A DNA stretch of 64,000 bases from an uncultured Collinsella sp. (lineage in GTDB: Bacteria > Actinomycetota > Coriobacteriia > Coriobacteriales > Coriobacteriaceae): assembly GCA_959019945.1 (NCBI GenBank), contig CAUEQD010000007.1, positions 37,502-101,501 on the forward strand, read 5' to 3'. The position numbers and the translations under genes are program-made. This document shows, piece after piece, positions 8,152 through 16,105 of the stretch. The notes under the pieces were generated by a model. It saw only the letters and a program-made list of their open reading frames with translations. It was not told the origin of the DNA and did not search any database. Within the stretch, counting starts at the first letter, position 1, and the number at the start of each line of letters is the position of its first letter.

Positions 8152-9459
8152 ATGACGGAGTCCTCTCAGCATACGTCTAAGCCCCAGGTCGAGGTTGAGG
8201 CCTCGGGCGGAGATGACAATAAGAGCGCACGCCGCGGCGCCATCTTTATCGGCGTCGTGCTGGTAGGTTATATCGTCTATCTGGTGGTAACCGGGCAGAT
8301 GGGGCAGTTCTGGGCCGCTATGTCGAGTGTCCAGGCGTCATGGCTCGTTGTCGCGTGTCTTTGCATGTTCATGTACCTGTTCTTTGGCATTGTGGCCTAT
8401 GCGATCGCCGTCTGGCTCGATCCCAATTCGCCCGTCGGCATCCGCGACCTGATCTCGGTCGAGGCGAGTGGCATCTTCTTTGGTAACCTGACGCCCATGA
8501 TGATGGGCTCCACCCCGGCTCAAATCTATCGCCTGACCAAGGCCGGCCAAAACGTGGGCGAGGCCGGCGCCACGCAATTCACGCGTTTTATCGTGTACCA
8601 GTTTGGCCTCGTTGCCTGGGGCGCTATCCTACTGCTTGCTCGCATGCCGTTTTTTGCCGAGCGCTATGGCGACATGACGTTGCTGTGCGTCTTTAGCTTT
8701 GGTGGGCACTGCTGCATCTTGCTGGGCATCTTCGCCGTCGCGCTCATGCCTAAGACCGTCACGCGCGTCGCCCATTGCATCATCAATTGGCTTGAGCGCA
8801 TTGGTGTCTCGGCCACTAAGATCGAGGGATGGCGCACGTTTGTCGATGGCGAGATCTACTCCTTCTCCGAGAAGTTCAAGCTTTCAGCCGGACATTTTTC
8901 TTCCATGCTGCTCACGGTGGTCATCACCATGCTGCAACTCGCGTTTTTCTATCTGGTGCCGTATTTCCTGATGCTTGCCTTTGGCCGCCACGAGGTCGAC
9001 TTTTTCTCGGTCATGGCCGCGAGCGCCTTTGTCCAGCTGCTGAGCTCTGCGGTCCCCCTGCCCGGTGGAACTGGTGGCGCTGAGGGCGGCTTTGCATTGT
9101 TCTTGGGTCATTTCTTTGGGTCGGCTTCGACCGCCGGCTATCTGCTGTGGCGCCTCATTACGTTTATTGCGCCGACCATTTTGGTTGCGCCCCTGCTGGG
9201 ACTTAAGAGCGCCCACAACGAGAGCATCCATGCGCGCTGGGATCGTGTGATGCGCAAGCTCGGCCGCACGCCTCAGACGCCCTCTGCGCCCACTATGCCG
9301 CACCCCACGAATGCTGTTACCGTTGATCCCAAGAAGCGCGCTCAGAAGGCTTCTGGGACCGCTAAGCCGGCTCATAAAGCCTATGTGCGCCAGACAGGCG
9401 ATGGTATTCGCGTATCTCCGTCGGCACTCAATAAGAAGAAGCATCCCAAGTCGCAGTAG
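8152..9459 (+). CDS. Flippase-like / lysylphosphatidylglycerol synthase-type membrane protein
   Basis: This is an integral membrane protein of the UPF0104 family, the transmembrane region related to MprF flippases and putative lipid transporters. The ATG follows AAGGAG (8142-8147). Of 435 residues, the first 25 or so are polar, then six to eight hydrophobic segments run to about residue 350, with the family signature LPGGTGGAEGGFALF near residue 305. The C-terminal 70 residues are basic and cytoplasmic-looking, rich in Lys, Pro and Thr. No aminoacyl-transferase domain is fused, so lipid aminoacylation itself is not indicated. The exact substrate is unknown. Confidence 0.85.
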   Translation: MTESSQHTSKPQVEVEASGGDDNKSARRGAIFIGVVLVGYIVYLVVTGQMGQFWAAMSSVQASWLVVACLCMFMYLFFGIVAYAIAVWLDPNSPVGIRDLISVEASGIFFGNLTPMMMGSTPAQIYRLTKAGQNVGEAGATQFTRFIVYQFGLVAWGAILLLARMPFFAERYGDMTLLCVFSFGGHCCILLGIFAVALMPKTVTRVAHCIINWLERIGVSATKIEGWRTFVDGEIYSFSEKFKLSAGHFSSMLLTVVITMLQLAFFYLVPYFLMLAFGRHEVDFFSVMAASAFVQLLSSAVPLPGGTGGAEGGFALFLGHFFGSASTAGYLLWRLITFIAPTILVAPLLGLKSAHNESIHARWDRVMRKLGRTPQTPSAPTMPHPTNAVTVDPKKRAQKASGTAKPAHKAYVRQTGDGIRVSPSALNKKKHPKSQ

Positions 9460-9508
9460 GGCAGTCGTGCGTTCTTCATGATGCGGGGCATATTTGTGCT
9501 GTATGGGG

Positions 9509-9532
9509 GATAATCCTCTTACGTAGATTATC
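9509..9532. promoter_or_regulatory. Possible operator of the TetR-family gene
   Basis: GATAATC (9509-9515) and GATTATC (9526-9532) are perfect inverted halves with a 10-base spacer, about 45 bases before the regulator start. This is the usual position and symmetry for autoregulation, but no binding data are visible. Confidence 0.4.
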
Positions 9533-9575
9533 TCTCATCTGTTGATGAATGCTTGCATATCGAAGGGACACGCCC

Positions 9576-10187
9576 ATGGCAACCAGCAAACCGCGTCTTG
9601 ATCGTCGCATCATTCGCAGCCGTAATGCCATCCTTTCGGCTTTCGAGCGCCTGCTCATGGAAAAGCCGCTGGCAGACATTACGGTGAGTGCCATCGCGCG
9701 CGAGGCCAATGTCGACCGCAAGACCTTTTACGTTCACTTTGGTACGGTTGACGGCCTGCTCGATGCCATTGCCGTCAATGTGGTGGAGATGATTGTCGAC
9801 TCGGTCGAGAAAACGCTTGCTTCTATGGACGGTGACACCAGCGAGCGCGCTCTTGGCGCGGCGGCGACCTTCTTTAAAACCGTTAATGAGGCACTGTGCA
9901 ACAACTTAGTGCTCAATCGTCAGCTGATCGAGAATATTCCGCTCGATGATTTCATGGCTCGTCTTCGTGCGCCGCTCGAACATGAGATTGCCGAGCGCGA
10001 TTTGCTGCCCCAAGGTCTCAAGGACGAGATGTTCGACTACTATCTGGCGTTTTTGCTGTCGGGTATTATCGGTATCTATCGCACGTGGGCACTGTCTGAC
10101 GGCTCGGTTCCTATCGAGCGCGTCTCTGAGGTCGCCAACGATCTGACTCTCAATGGTCTGTCGAGTCTGGAATCTCGCTTGGATTAG
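9576..10187 (+). CDS. TetR/AcrR-family transcriptional regulator
   Basis: This is a 203-residue DNA-binding repressor or activator. The ATG follows AAGGGA (9563-9568) by seven bases. The N-terminal helix-turn-helix spans about residues 20-60 (ITVSAIAREANVDRKTFYVHF), with the usual Y-x-HF ending of TetR proteins. The C-terminal domain is helical and divergent, as expected for ligand binding, and resembles the TetR C-terminal domain found in dihydroxyacetone-kinase-type regulators only loosely. The gene stands alone between a flippase-like gene and the edge of the cobalamin island, so its target is not evident. The inverted repeat upstream may be its own operator. Confidence 0.85.
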   Translation: MATSKPRLDRRIIRSRNAILSAFERLLMEKPLADITVSAIAREANVDRKTFYVHFGTVDGLLDAIAVNVVEMIVDSVEKTLASMDGDTSERALGAAATFFKTVNEALCNNLVLNRQLIENIPLDDFMARLRAPLEHEIAERDLLPQGLKDEMFDYYLAFLLSGIIGIYRTWALSDGSVPIERVSEVANDLTLNGLSSLESRLD

Positions 10188-10189
10188 GC

Positions 10190-10282
10190 CTAGTTGGGCT
10201 CGTCGGCGTGGAAATCCCTGTTCACGAGGTTCTCCGGCGCCTTGGAGACCTCGCCGGTGTAGGAGCTGTAGCCTGAGGATCC
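10190..10282 (-). pseudogene. IS3-family transposase (OrfB) fragment
   Basis: On the minus strand about 28 codons read GYSSYTGEVSKAPENLVNRD and then FHADEPN before a stop. This matches the segment just ahead of the rve integrase core in IS3/IS150-type OrfB proteins, which typically read YSSYKGE...APNLL.RDF.A..PN. The rest of the transposase is missing on both sides. It sits exactly at the change from ordinary to very GC-rich DNA, at the left edge of the cobalamin island. The identification is from recalled family sequence and needs a database check. Confidence 0.65.
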
Positions 10283-10299
10283 TTAAAAGAAAGTCCAGT

Positions 10300-11616
10300 T
10301 TATTCTTCCCACTCCAAATGGGAATCCTCCGATGCGCCTTCGCATACTCGCATGACCTCGATACCATGCGAGCGTGCGAACTCGACGAGTTCTGCGTTGC
10401 GGGCGTTTATGGTGCCGAAGGCGGAGGGGCACACGATAAGGCGCGCGCAGTGGACGAGGAGCTCTTTGGCGCGGGCTATGGTTTTATCCCCGATCGGCTC
10501 GAAGGCGCGCTCGGCCACGCATTCCGTCGCCAGGTCGCGCGCGAGCTCGCAGTCGATGTCCCCTTCGTGCAGAACGCCCGCGTAGAACGCCTTGCCCTGT
10601 CGGATGAGCTGGCGAAACACAGCCGACCCCGTACCTGCGCCAGCGATGACGAACGTGTGCGCATCGCCGTGTGGGCGCCCAATTTCCACGCTGCCGAAGC
10701 GCTCGTTGAAGGTGCCATGTTTAAGGCCGTAGAGCTCGCCAATCGTCTCGCGCGTGAATATGTCCTCGGGTGCGCCGGCGCGGAAGACCCGGCCGTCCTT
10801 CACGCAAATCACCTTGTCGGCGCTTTTCTGCGCGAGCTCGAGTTCGTGGATGGACATGATGATAGCCATATTCCGCGATTTCGCAAGGTGGCGAAGTATT
10901 CGCAGCAGGTCGATCTGGTAGCGGATATCGAGATACGACGTGGGCTCGTCGAGCACGAGCACGCGCGGATCCTGCGCGATGGCGCGTGCGAGCATGACGC
11001 GCTGGCGTTGCCCGTCGCTTATCTGCATGAAGTCGCGCTCGGCGAGCTCTTCCACATGTGCGGTTTTCATGGCCTCGTCGACCCGACTATGGTCGTCGGG
11101 CGAGAGTGTGCCCATTCGCCCGGTGTAGGGATGCCTTCCCGCCTCTACGATATCGCGGCAGGTGAGGAGCTCGGTCCGGGGGCGATCTGTCAGCATAACG
11201 GCAAGGTTCCTTGCGAACTCCGCCGTCTTCCATCGGGAAATCTCCCGCCCGTCGAGCTCGATCGCGCCGGCAAGCGGTGCCAGATGGCGTGTGATGGTTT
11301 TCAAGATGGTCGACTTGCCCGAGCCGTTCGGCCCGATGAGCGCCACGACGTCGCCCGCGCGAACCTCCAGATCGACGCCTTCGACTACGACCTTCTTGTC
11401 GTAGCCCGCCGACAGGTCGCTCATGCGGAAAAGCGGCGCTCCGTCAGCCTGCGTTTCGACCGGGGTTTCGAGGTTCGACTCCGCTCGAAGGAGGCGTTCC
11501 GCACGCAGTTCCGCACGAGCCGAAAGTGTCTTCTGGCGCTTTCGTGCGAGCTCAGGACTGTCTAAGCATGGAATGTCCCCTCCGAGCGTTTTGGGCCGCG
11601 GCACGAATTCCCCCAT
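10300..11616 (-). CDS. FecE/BtuD-like ABC transporter ATPase with C-terminal extra domain
   Basis: This is the ATP-hydrolysing subunit for the adjacent FecCD-type permease, probably importing corrinoids or another metal chelate. Of 438 residues, the ABC core starts near residue 63 (LFRMSDLSAGY). It has Walker A GPNGSGKST, a degenerate signature ISDGQRQRV in place of LSGGQ, and Walker B VLVLDEPTS. Residues about 315-438 form an extra domain (FVIAGAGTGSAVFRQL, GVLHEGDIDCE) of unknown function seen on some related ATPases. The start ATG directly follows the permease stop (TAGATG), after GGTGAGG. Residues about 19-37 are encoded by a palindromic repeat (11508-11561), so the N-terminal extension is probably not functional. 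A start at residue 65 is an alternative. Confidence 0.88.
   Translation of the reverse strand: MGEFVPRPKTLGGDIPCLDSPELARKRQKTLSARAELRAERLLRAESNLETPVETQADGAPLFRMSDLSAGYDKKVVVEGVDLEVRAGDVVALIGPNGSGKSTILKTITRHLAPLAGAIELDGREISRWKTAEFARNLAVMLTDRPRTELLTCRDIVEAGRHPYTGRMGTLSPDDHSRVDEAMKTAHVEELAERDFMQISDGQRQRVMLARAIAQDPRVLVLDEPTSYLDIRYQIDLLRILRHLAKSRNMAIIMSIHELELAQKSADKVICVKDGRVFRAGAPEDIFTRETIGELYGLKHGTFNERFGSVEIGRPHGDAHTFVIAGAGTGSAVFRQLIRQGKAFYAGVLHEGDIDCELARDLATECVAERAFEPIGDKTIARAKELLVHCARLIVCPSAFGTINARNAELVEFARSHGIEVMRVCEGASEDSHLEWEE
11508..11561. repeat. Palindromic element inside the ABC ATPase gene
   Basis: GTTCCGCACGAGC (11508-11520), a CGAAAG/CTTTCG hairpin, GTGCGAGC and CAGGACTGT (to 11561) occur in the same order as in the palindrome at 39339-39453 read on its minus strand. 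The core loop differs. Here it is translated on the minus strand as residues 19-37 of the ATPase. GTTCCGCACG is also duplicated just upstream (11496-11505). Confidence 0.65.
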
Positions 11617-12657
11617 CTACCTCACCCGCTTCTTCAGCATGAGTGCGATAACCACCGGCGCGCCGAAGATGGCGGTGACGGCGCTGATGGAAAGCTCGAC
11701 GGGGGAGAACAGCGTGCGTGCGATCAAATCGCAGCCCGCGCAGAAGATGGCGCCTCCCAAGAAGCACGCAGGAATCACGCGGATGGGCTTCGACGACTTC
11801 AGCGCCGACTTAACGAGATGCGGAACCGCGATGCCTACGAACGACACCGGACCAGCGAACGCGGTCACGCAGGCGGAGAGCATGCTTGCTAGAAGGACGA
11901 GCACCACGCGGAAGCGTGCGACGTTCACGCCGACGCTTTTTGCGTAGGCTTCTCCCAGCTGGAAGGCGGAAAGGGGCTTCGATATCGCGAATACGCATGC
12001 GCTCACGGTGATCACCACGACCGCGATGACCGCGACGTCGTCCCAGCTCGAACCCGAGAAGCTACCCAAAGACCAGTTGTGCAGGTTCACGATGGACTGG
12101 TCGTCGGCGAAGGCGATGAGGAAGTTCGTCGCCGCCGAGCAGATGTATCCCACCATGACGCCCGCCACGATGAGCATGGCCATGGAACTTATGCGCCGTG
12201 CGATGAGGAGCACGAAGCCGATGGTGATAAGCGATCCCAGAAACGCTGCGGCCACCATGACCGGCGAGGACATGGCCTGGTTCGCGCCCAGAAGCACGAT
12301 CATCGTAAGCGCGACGACGAACTTTGCGCCCGAGGAGACGCCCAAGATGAACGGGTCGGCGATGGGGTTGTTGAAAAACGTCTGCAGCAGGAACCCGGAG
12401 AGCGAAAGTGCCCCGCCGAGAAGTATGGCTGAAAGCACGCGCGGCAGGCGAATCTCCCAGATGACCTGGCTTTCCATGGAATTGGCCGCGCCGCCCGAAA
12501 GGATGTCGGGGATGTGGTCTGCGGGCACGAGCACGCTCCCGATGCACAGGTTGGCCCCGACGAGCACGATGAGGGCAACAGCGAGCAGCGCCGTCACGAC
12601 GCGACACCGCGCGGCGCGCCCCGATTCGTCGTATGCCATGGTAAGCCGGCTTCTCAT
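11617..12657 (-). CDS. FecCD-family ABC transporter permease
   Basis: This is a polytopic inner-membrane subunit of a siderophore/cobalamin-type importer, paired with the downstream ATPase and upstream binding protein. It has 346 residues with about nine or ten hydrophobic segments. The conserved family region IRLPRVLSAILLGGALSLSG is followed by LLQTFFNNPIADPFILGVSSGA, and near the end it has FAGPVSFVGIAVPHLVK. Length and motifs match BtuC/FecD. The gene begins four bases after the binding-protein stop and its stop touches the ATPase start, so the three are co-translated. The substrate is inferred from the cobalamin riboswitch and cbiK at the head of the operon. Confidence 0.92.
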   Translation of the reverse strand: MRSRLTMAYDESGRAARCRVVTALLAVALIVLVGANLCIGSVLVPADHIPDILSGGAANSMESQVIWEIRLPRVLSAILLGGALSLSGFLLQTFFNNPIADPFILGVSSGAKFVVALTMIVLLGANQAMSSPVMVAAAFLGSLITIGFVLLIARRISSMAMLIVAGVMVGYICSAATNFLIAFADDQSIVNLHNWSLGSFSGSSWDDVAVIAVVVITVSACVFAISKPLSAFQLGEAYAKSVGVNVARFRVVLVLLASMLSACVTAFAGPVSFVGIAVPHLVKSALKSSKPIRVIPACFLGGAIFCAGCDLIARTLFSPVELSISAVTAIFGAPVVIALMLKKRVR

Positions 12658-12661
12658 GGCG

Positions 12662-14233
12662 CTAGCCGAGCTTCCTCAGATAATGGAAGTCACTCGTGTC
12701 ATCGCCGGTGAACGCCCCGTGCAGCTCGTCGATAATGTCGGCGGTAGAAGTCATCTGCTGGTACATGTCGGCGCTTGTGACCCAGACGTTGCCGTTCTTC
12801 ACGGCTTTGAACTGCGACAATAGCGCGTTTTTGCTTACGAAGTCGCTCAAGGTGGCAACCGATTCGTCGATGGTGCCGTTGTAGACTATGATGTCGGCAT
12901 CCTTCGCCGTCGCATAGAAGCGCTCCATTTCGAGCGTTACTGACGAACCTGACGTCGACGCCGTCTGTGCGTCATCGAGCGCGTAGCTGCCGCCTGCGAG
13001 CTCGATCATCTGCGCCACGTAGTCGCCCCTCCGCCGCGTGACGGCGGCCCCGTTCGAGTTAATGTAGAAATACGCCACGGTTTTACCTGACGACGCGAGC
13101 CCCGACGTTTGCTCGACGCGGGCCTTCTGCTCGTTGAACAGGTGCGCGGCCTCCTCTTCCTTGTCGAACAGGACGCCGAAAAGCTTAATCCACTCGACGC
13201 GTCCGAGTGCTTCGGGCTCGCTCGACGACTGTTCGGTGAGCACGACGAGCCCGAGCTTCTGCAGCTTTTCCTTCACATCGGGCGTGTGGTTGATCATGGT
13301 GTTCTCGATGGCGAGCGTGCAGCCTGAGGCCGATATTCGCTCGTAGTCGGGCGCGCTGTACTTGCCGCCGTAGGCGATCGCCCCACTTTCGAGCGCGCTT
13401 TTGAAGCCCGCGACCGAGCAATCGTCGGCCTTCGTGCCCGACATTAAGATATTGTCGTTCGCATCGAGCGCGTCGACCAGGCACATCGTCGCCGACGACA
13501 CGAGGTACACCTTGTCGGCGGGGCGTCTTATGACCGCGATGTCGGAGCTCAACCCGTCAGGTACCTTCGCATCTTGCGGCACCACGAGGAAGCGCTCCCC
13601 GTTCGAAACGCAGATAAGCCGCAAGCCGCCTTCGAACTCGTCGACAGTGAAGTGCTTGGCGTATTCAAGCTGAAGCGCCCCCGTCGGCTCCCAGCCGCAG
13701 CCCAAATCAGCGTTGTGGAAGTCGGCCGCGGCGCTTGATGCCGTTCCCGCAGGGGAGCCGCCGCTTGCATCGTCGCCCGATTTCTCCTTCATGGTGGATG
13801 AGTCGAAGTGGAGCGTGTAGTCGATGGTGTGCGGCGTCGACATGGCGACGGTCTCGGCCGACACGGCGATGTCCTCGTCGAGCGTGACGGGTATCTCGAA
13901 CGTGGAGTTGCCGCCGTCGTTTACGGGCGCGTAGTCCACGCCGTCGACGGTCATCTTGTCGTAGTTCGAACTCGACCAGGTGATGGTCGCGGTGTAGGTG
14001 TCGCCATCCTTCACAATTGTGGTGGGCGAGGCGATGCTTGCGCGCCCTGACCCGCCGGAAAGCGAGACGCTCACAGTGTATTCCTGAGAGCCCGCCGTGG
14101 CACCGGTCACGTTCGGGCTCGCACTGCACCCCGCGAAGGGAAGCGCGAGCAGGGCGACGAGAACGCAGGCGATCGCGCGCGCCGCGATGCTGCGGCGCTT
14201 CCTGTTTTCCCCCTTGGGAAGAATCGACCGCAT
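12662..14233 (-). CDS. ABC substrate-binding lipoprotein with N-terminal NEAT-like domain
   Basis: This is the extracytoplasmic solute receptor for the FecCD-type transporter. The signal peptide ends in the lipobox LPFAGC (Cys36), so the protein is membrane-anchored. Residues about 45-165 form an all-beta module (EYTVSVSLSGGSGRASI, MTVDGVDYAPVN, FEIPVTLDEDI, AMSTPHTIDYTLHF) resembling iron-transport-associated NEAT-like domains. The remaining part is a TroA/BtuF-type binding fold with SSEPEALGRVEWIKLFG and a long helix region. At 523 residues it is much longer than BtuF (about 270), because of the added domain. The next gene upstream encodes a free lipoprotein with a similar module. The ligand may be a corrinoid or another tetrapyrrole. 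Confidence 0.85.
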   Translation of the reverse strand: MRSILPKGENRKRRSIAARAIACVLVALLALPFAGCSASPNVTGATAGSQEYTVSVSLSGGSGRASIASPTTIVKDGDTYTATITWSSSNYDKMTVDGVDYAPVNDGGNSTFEIPVTLDEDIAVSAETVAMSTPHTIDYTLHFDSSTMKEKSGDDASGGSPAGTASSAAADFHNADLGCGWEPTGALQLEYAKHFTVDEFEGGLRLICVSNGERFLVVPQDAKVPDGLSSDIAVIRRPADKVYLVSSATMCLVDALDANDNILMSGTKADDCSVAGFKSALESGAIAYGGKYSAPDYERISASGCTLAIENTMINHTPDVKEKLQKLGLVVLTEQSSSEPEALGRVEWIKLFGVLFDKEEEAAHLFNEQKARVEQTSGLASSGKTVAYFYINSNGAAVTRRRGDYVAQMIELAGGSYALDDAQTASTSGSSVTLEMERFYATAKDADIIVYNGTIDESVATLSDFVSKNALLSQFKAVKNGNVWVTSADMYQQMTSTADIIDELHGAFTGDDTSDFHYLRKLG

Positions 14234-14237
14234 GGCG

Positions 14238-14771
14238 TTACTTCAGTGCGTCGGCGCGCAGATCGACGCCGGCGGATTCGAATACGAGCGTGCGGTCGTA
14301 CCACCGCTCCCTTTTAATGCTCCACGCGGCGCAGGCGGTGTCCTCGTCGAGCGCATCAACGGGCACGTCGTAGGTGTACTTGCCTTCCGCGTTTTCCACA
14401 TAGGGGATGAAGTCGGCCTCGCTCGCGGCGGCAGCCTCGTCGCCCGTGCCCATGAAGAGCTTGCCGTAGCCCGTGCCGGAAAGTGTCATCACGCAGTGCA
14501 TGGAGCCGTTTTCCACGATGAGCTGGGCATCCACAATCCTGAACATGTTCGAGCTGGAATCTACGGTGATCGGATAGGTGCCGTCGGCCACCTTGTCGGC
14601 GGTGATGGGGGCAGCGCTTGCGCCCTCGGGCGCATCGGCCGCCTGTTCGGTCTTTTCCTGGGAATCGGCATCGCTTGCCTTTGCGCTGTCGATTGAATTT
14701 CCGCCGCAGCCGGCGAGCGAGAACGCGAAAAGCGCCGCCGACAGGGCGAAGGCGAGGGTTTTCTTCAACAT
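14238..14771 (-). CDS. NEAT-like domain lipoprotein
   Basis: This small surface lipoprotein of 177 residues lies four bases before the ABC binding-protein gene. I chose the ATG at 14771 (MLKKTLAFALS) because AAAGGA lies about nine bases upstream. The in-frame ATG 75 bases earlier lacks a site and would bury the signal peptide. The lipobox is SLAGC with Cys22. After an acidic Ser/Ala linker comes one beta-rich module of about 110 residues (GTYPITVDSSSNMFRIVD, GTGYGKLFMGTGDEA, WYDRTLVFES). It follows the same layout as the module on the downstream binding protein. Ligand capture and hand-off to the transporter is a reasonable inference. Confidence 0.75.
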   Translation of the reverse strand: MLKKTLAFALSAALFAFSLAGCGGNSIDSAKASDADSQEKTEQAADAPEGASAAPITADKVADGTYPITVDSSSNMFRIVDAQLIVENGSMHCVMTLSGTGYGKLFMGTGDEAAAASEADFIPYVENAEGKYTYDVPVDALDEDTACAAWSIKRERWYDRTLVFESAGVDLRADALK

Positions 14772-14835
14772 GGAGGGGGTTCCTTTCAATCGCTTCGACC
14801 GCCCGCGCCGTGCGGTGGGCGGGCGGGATGCGAAT

Positions 14836-14880
14836 GCAACGGGCATGCGCCGTCAGTCGGGGAAGGCGCATGCCCGTTGC
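14836..14880 (-). other. Strong intercistronic stem-loop between cbiK and the lipoprotein gene
   Basis: Perfect 16-base arms GCAACGGGCATGCGCC (14836-14851) and its complement (14865-14880) enclose a 13-base loop. No T-run follows on the minus strand. It could stabilise the cbiK message or partly uncouple cbiK from the transporter genes. Confidence 0.6.
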
Positions 14881-14916
14881 ACGGGGACGCGACCGGCGCC
14901 CCCGTGCGCGGCGAGT

Positions 14917-15843
14917 TTACAGCTTGGCGATGGCGTCGTCCACGTGCGCGACGTAGATGTCGTCGACCGCGACGTTCTGTCCCAGACCCTGGAGCAGGCA
15001 CGTCACTTCGAAGCCGGCAGCCACGAACTTCGCAGCCCAGCTGTCGGGGTCGGTCTCGTCTGCCATGTCGTTGTTCGCGTGGTCGCCCGCGACCACCATG
15101 AACGGCGCGAGCACGGCCTTCTTGTAGCCTGCGGCGCTCGCGGCGGCGATAACATCCTCGCAGGTCGGTTCAGCCTCGACGGTGCCGACGAAGAACTGCG
15201 TCAAGCCCTCGTTCTTAAACACTTCCTGCATCTTGGCATAGTCGGCGTTGGAATCGGCTTCGGTGCCGTGGCCCATGAGGCACAGCGCCGTCTTGCCGTC
15301 GTCGAAGGACGCCATGTTCTCCTTAATGGCTGCGGCCACCTTCTTGTAGTCGTCGTCGGAGGTGAGCAGCGGGTCGCCGAGCGAGATTTTGTCGAACTTG
15401 TCGGCGTACTTGTCGAGCTCGTCTTTCACGTCGGTGTATTCCAGGCCACCCATGAGATGCGTCGGCTGCACGACGATTTCCTTCACGCCGTCTTCCACGC
15501 AGCGGTCGAGCGCCTCGGTCATGTTGTCGATCGTGATGCCGTCGCGCTTCTTCAGCTTGTCGATGATGATCTGCGCGGTGAAGGCGCGGCGGATGTCGTA
15601 GTCCTGCCAGTACTTCTCGCGGATAGCGTCTTCGATGGCGCCGATGGTGATGTGGCGCGAGTCGTTGTAGCTCGTGCCGAAGCTCGTGACGAGGATGACC
15701 GGCTTCACGGCCTTCTCCTTTTCACTCGATTTCTCGGAACTCGCGGAGGTGCTGGAGCAGCCCGCGAGCGCGACTCCGGCGAGCGCGACGACTCCGGTTG
15801 CTGCGGCGCCCATGAAGCCGCGGCGTGACATCTGGTCGGACAT
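14917..15843 (-). CDS. cbiK: Exported CbiK-type sirohydrochlorin cobaltochelatase (Tat lipoprotein)
   Basis: CbiK inserts Co2+ into sirohydrochlorin at the start of anaerobic cobalamin synthesis. The 308-residue protein starts at the ATG after GAAAGGA. Its first 30 residues are a twin-arginine signal (SRRGFMG, Arg7-Arg8) with a lipobox ending LAGC (Cys29), so it should be exported folded and lipid-anchored. The mature part has the expected catalytic residues: His in LMGHGTEAD, Glu in TVEAEPTCE, and His in VAGDHANND. Family members are normally cytoplasmic, although periplasmic forms are known from Desulfovibrio. The gene lies directly behind a cobalamin riboswitch and heads the transporter operon. 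An exported enzyme cannot easily feed cytosolic synthesis, so a tetrapyrrole-handling role outside the membrane is possible. Confidence 0.9.
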   Translation of the reverse strand: MSDQMSRRGFMGAAATGVVALAGVALAGCSSTSASSEKSSEKEKAVKPVILVTSFGTSYNDSRHITIGAIEDAIREKYWQDYDIRRAFTAQIIIDKLKKRDGITIDNMTEALDRCVEDGVKEIVVQPTHLMGGLEYTDVKDELDKYADKFDKISLGDPLLTSDDDYKKVAAAIKENMASFDDGKTALCLMGHGTEADSNADYAKMQEVFKNEGLTQFFVGTVEAEPTCEDVIAAASAAGYKKAVLAPFMVVAGDHANNDMADETDPDSWAAKFVAAGFEVTCLLQGLGQNVAVDDIYVAHVDDAIAKL

Positions 15844-15901
15844 GGTTTTTCCTTTCCTCGGTTTGCCGGTCCCCCGGCGACAGTTGCTTGTCGGCACAAG
15901 C

Positions 15902-15926
15902 GAAAGAAAAGCGCACCCCTCGGGGT
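15902..15926 (-). terminator. Possible riboswitch terminator
   Basis: On the minus strand ACCCC-GA-GGGGT is followed after TGCGC by TTTTCTTT, between the riboswitch and cbiK. The stem is short and the T-run is offset, so a translation-level switch is also possible. A second hairpin CACGGC-ATC-GCCGTG lies just upstream. Confidence 0.35.
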
Positions 15927-15944
15927 TCACAAGGAGCTAACGCC

Positions 15945-16105
15945 ACGGCGATGCCGTGAGGAAAAGGCGAAGCAGTCTGGCTTGGGGCGCGAGGCGGTTC
16001 GCCCGCGCGTCCTATACAGTAATGTCCCTTGCCCAGGATTCCCACCTGGTTCCCTCCGCAAGCCAGCGCAGGCTGTGCGGGCGCCGCGCCGGTCATTTCC
16101 TTTTA
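15945..16105 (-). promoter_or_regulatory. Cobalamin (B12) riboswitch
   Basis: Read on the minus strand, the leader of cbiK contains GGGAACCAGGTGGGAATCC, then GGGACATTACTGTA, then AAGCCAGACTGCTTCGCC. These correspond in order to the conserved GGGAA..GGTG..AATCC, the CCGC-ACTGT core and the B12-box AGCCAGGA..CTGCC. It would reduce expression of cbiK, the lipoprotein and the transporter when adenosylcobalamin is abundant. The ends given are approximate. Confidence 0.85.

Noticed and set aside
12008..12823. Plus-strand open frame across the ABC permease and binding-protein genes
   Set aside because: It lies opposite two clear genes with family motifs, and its translation is low-complexity Met/Ala/Arg with no domain.
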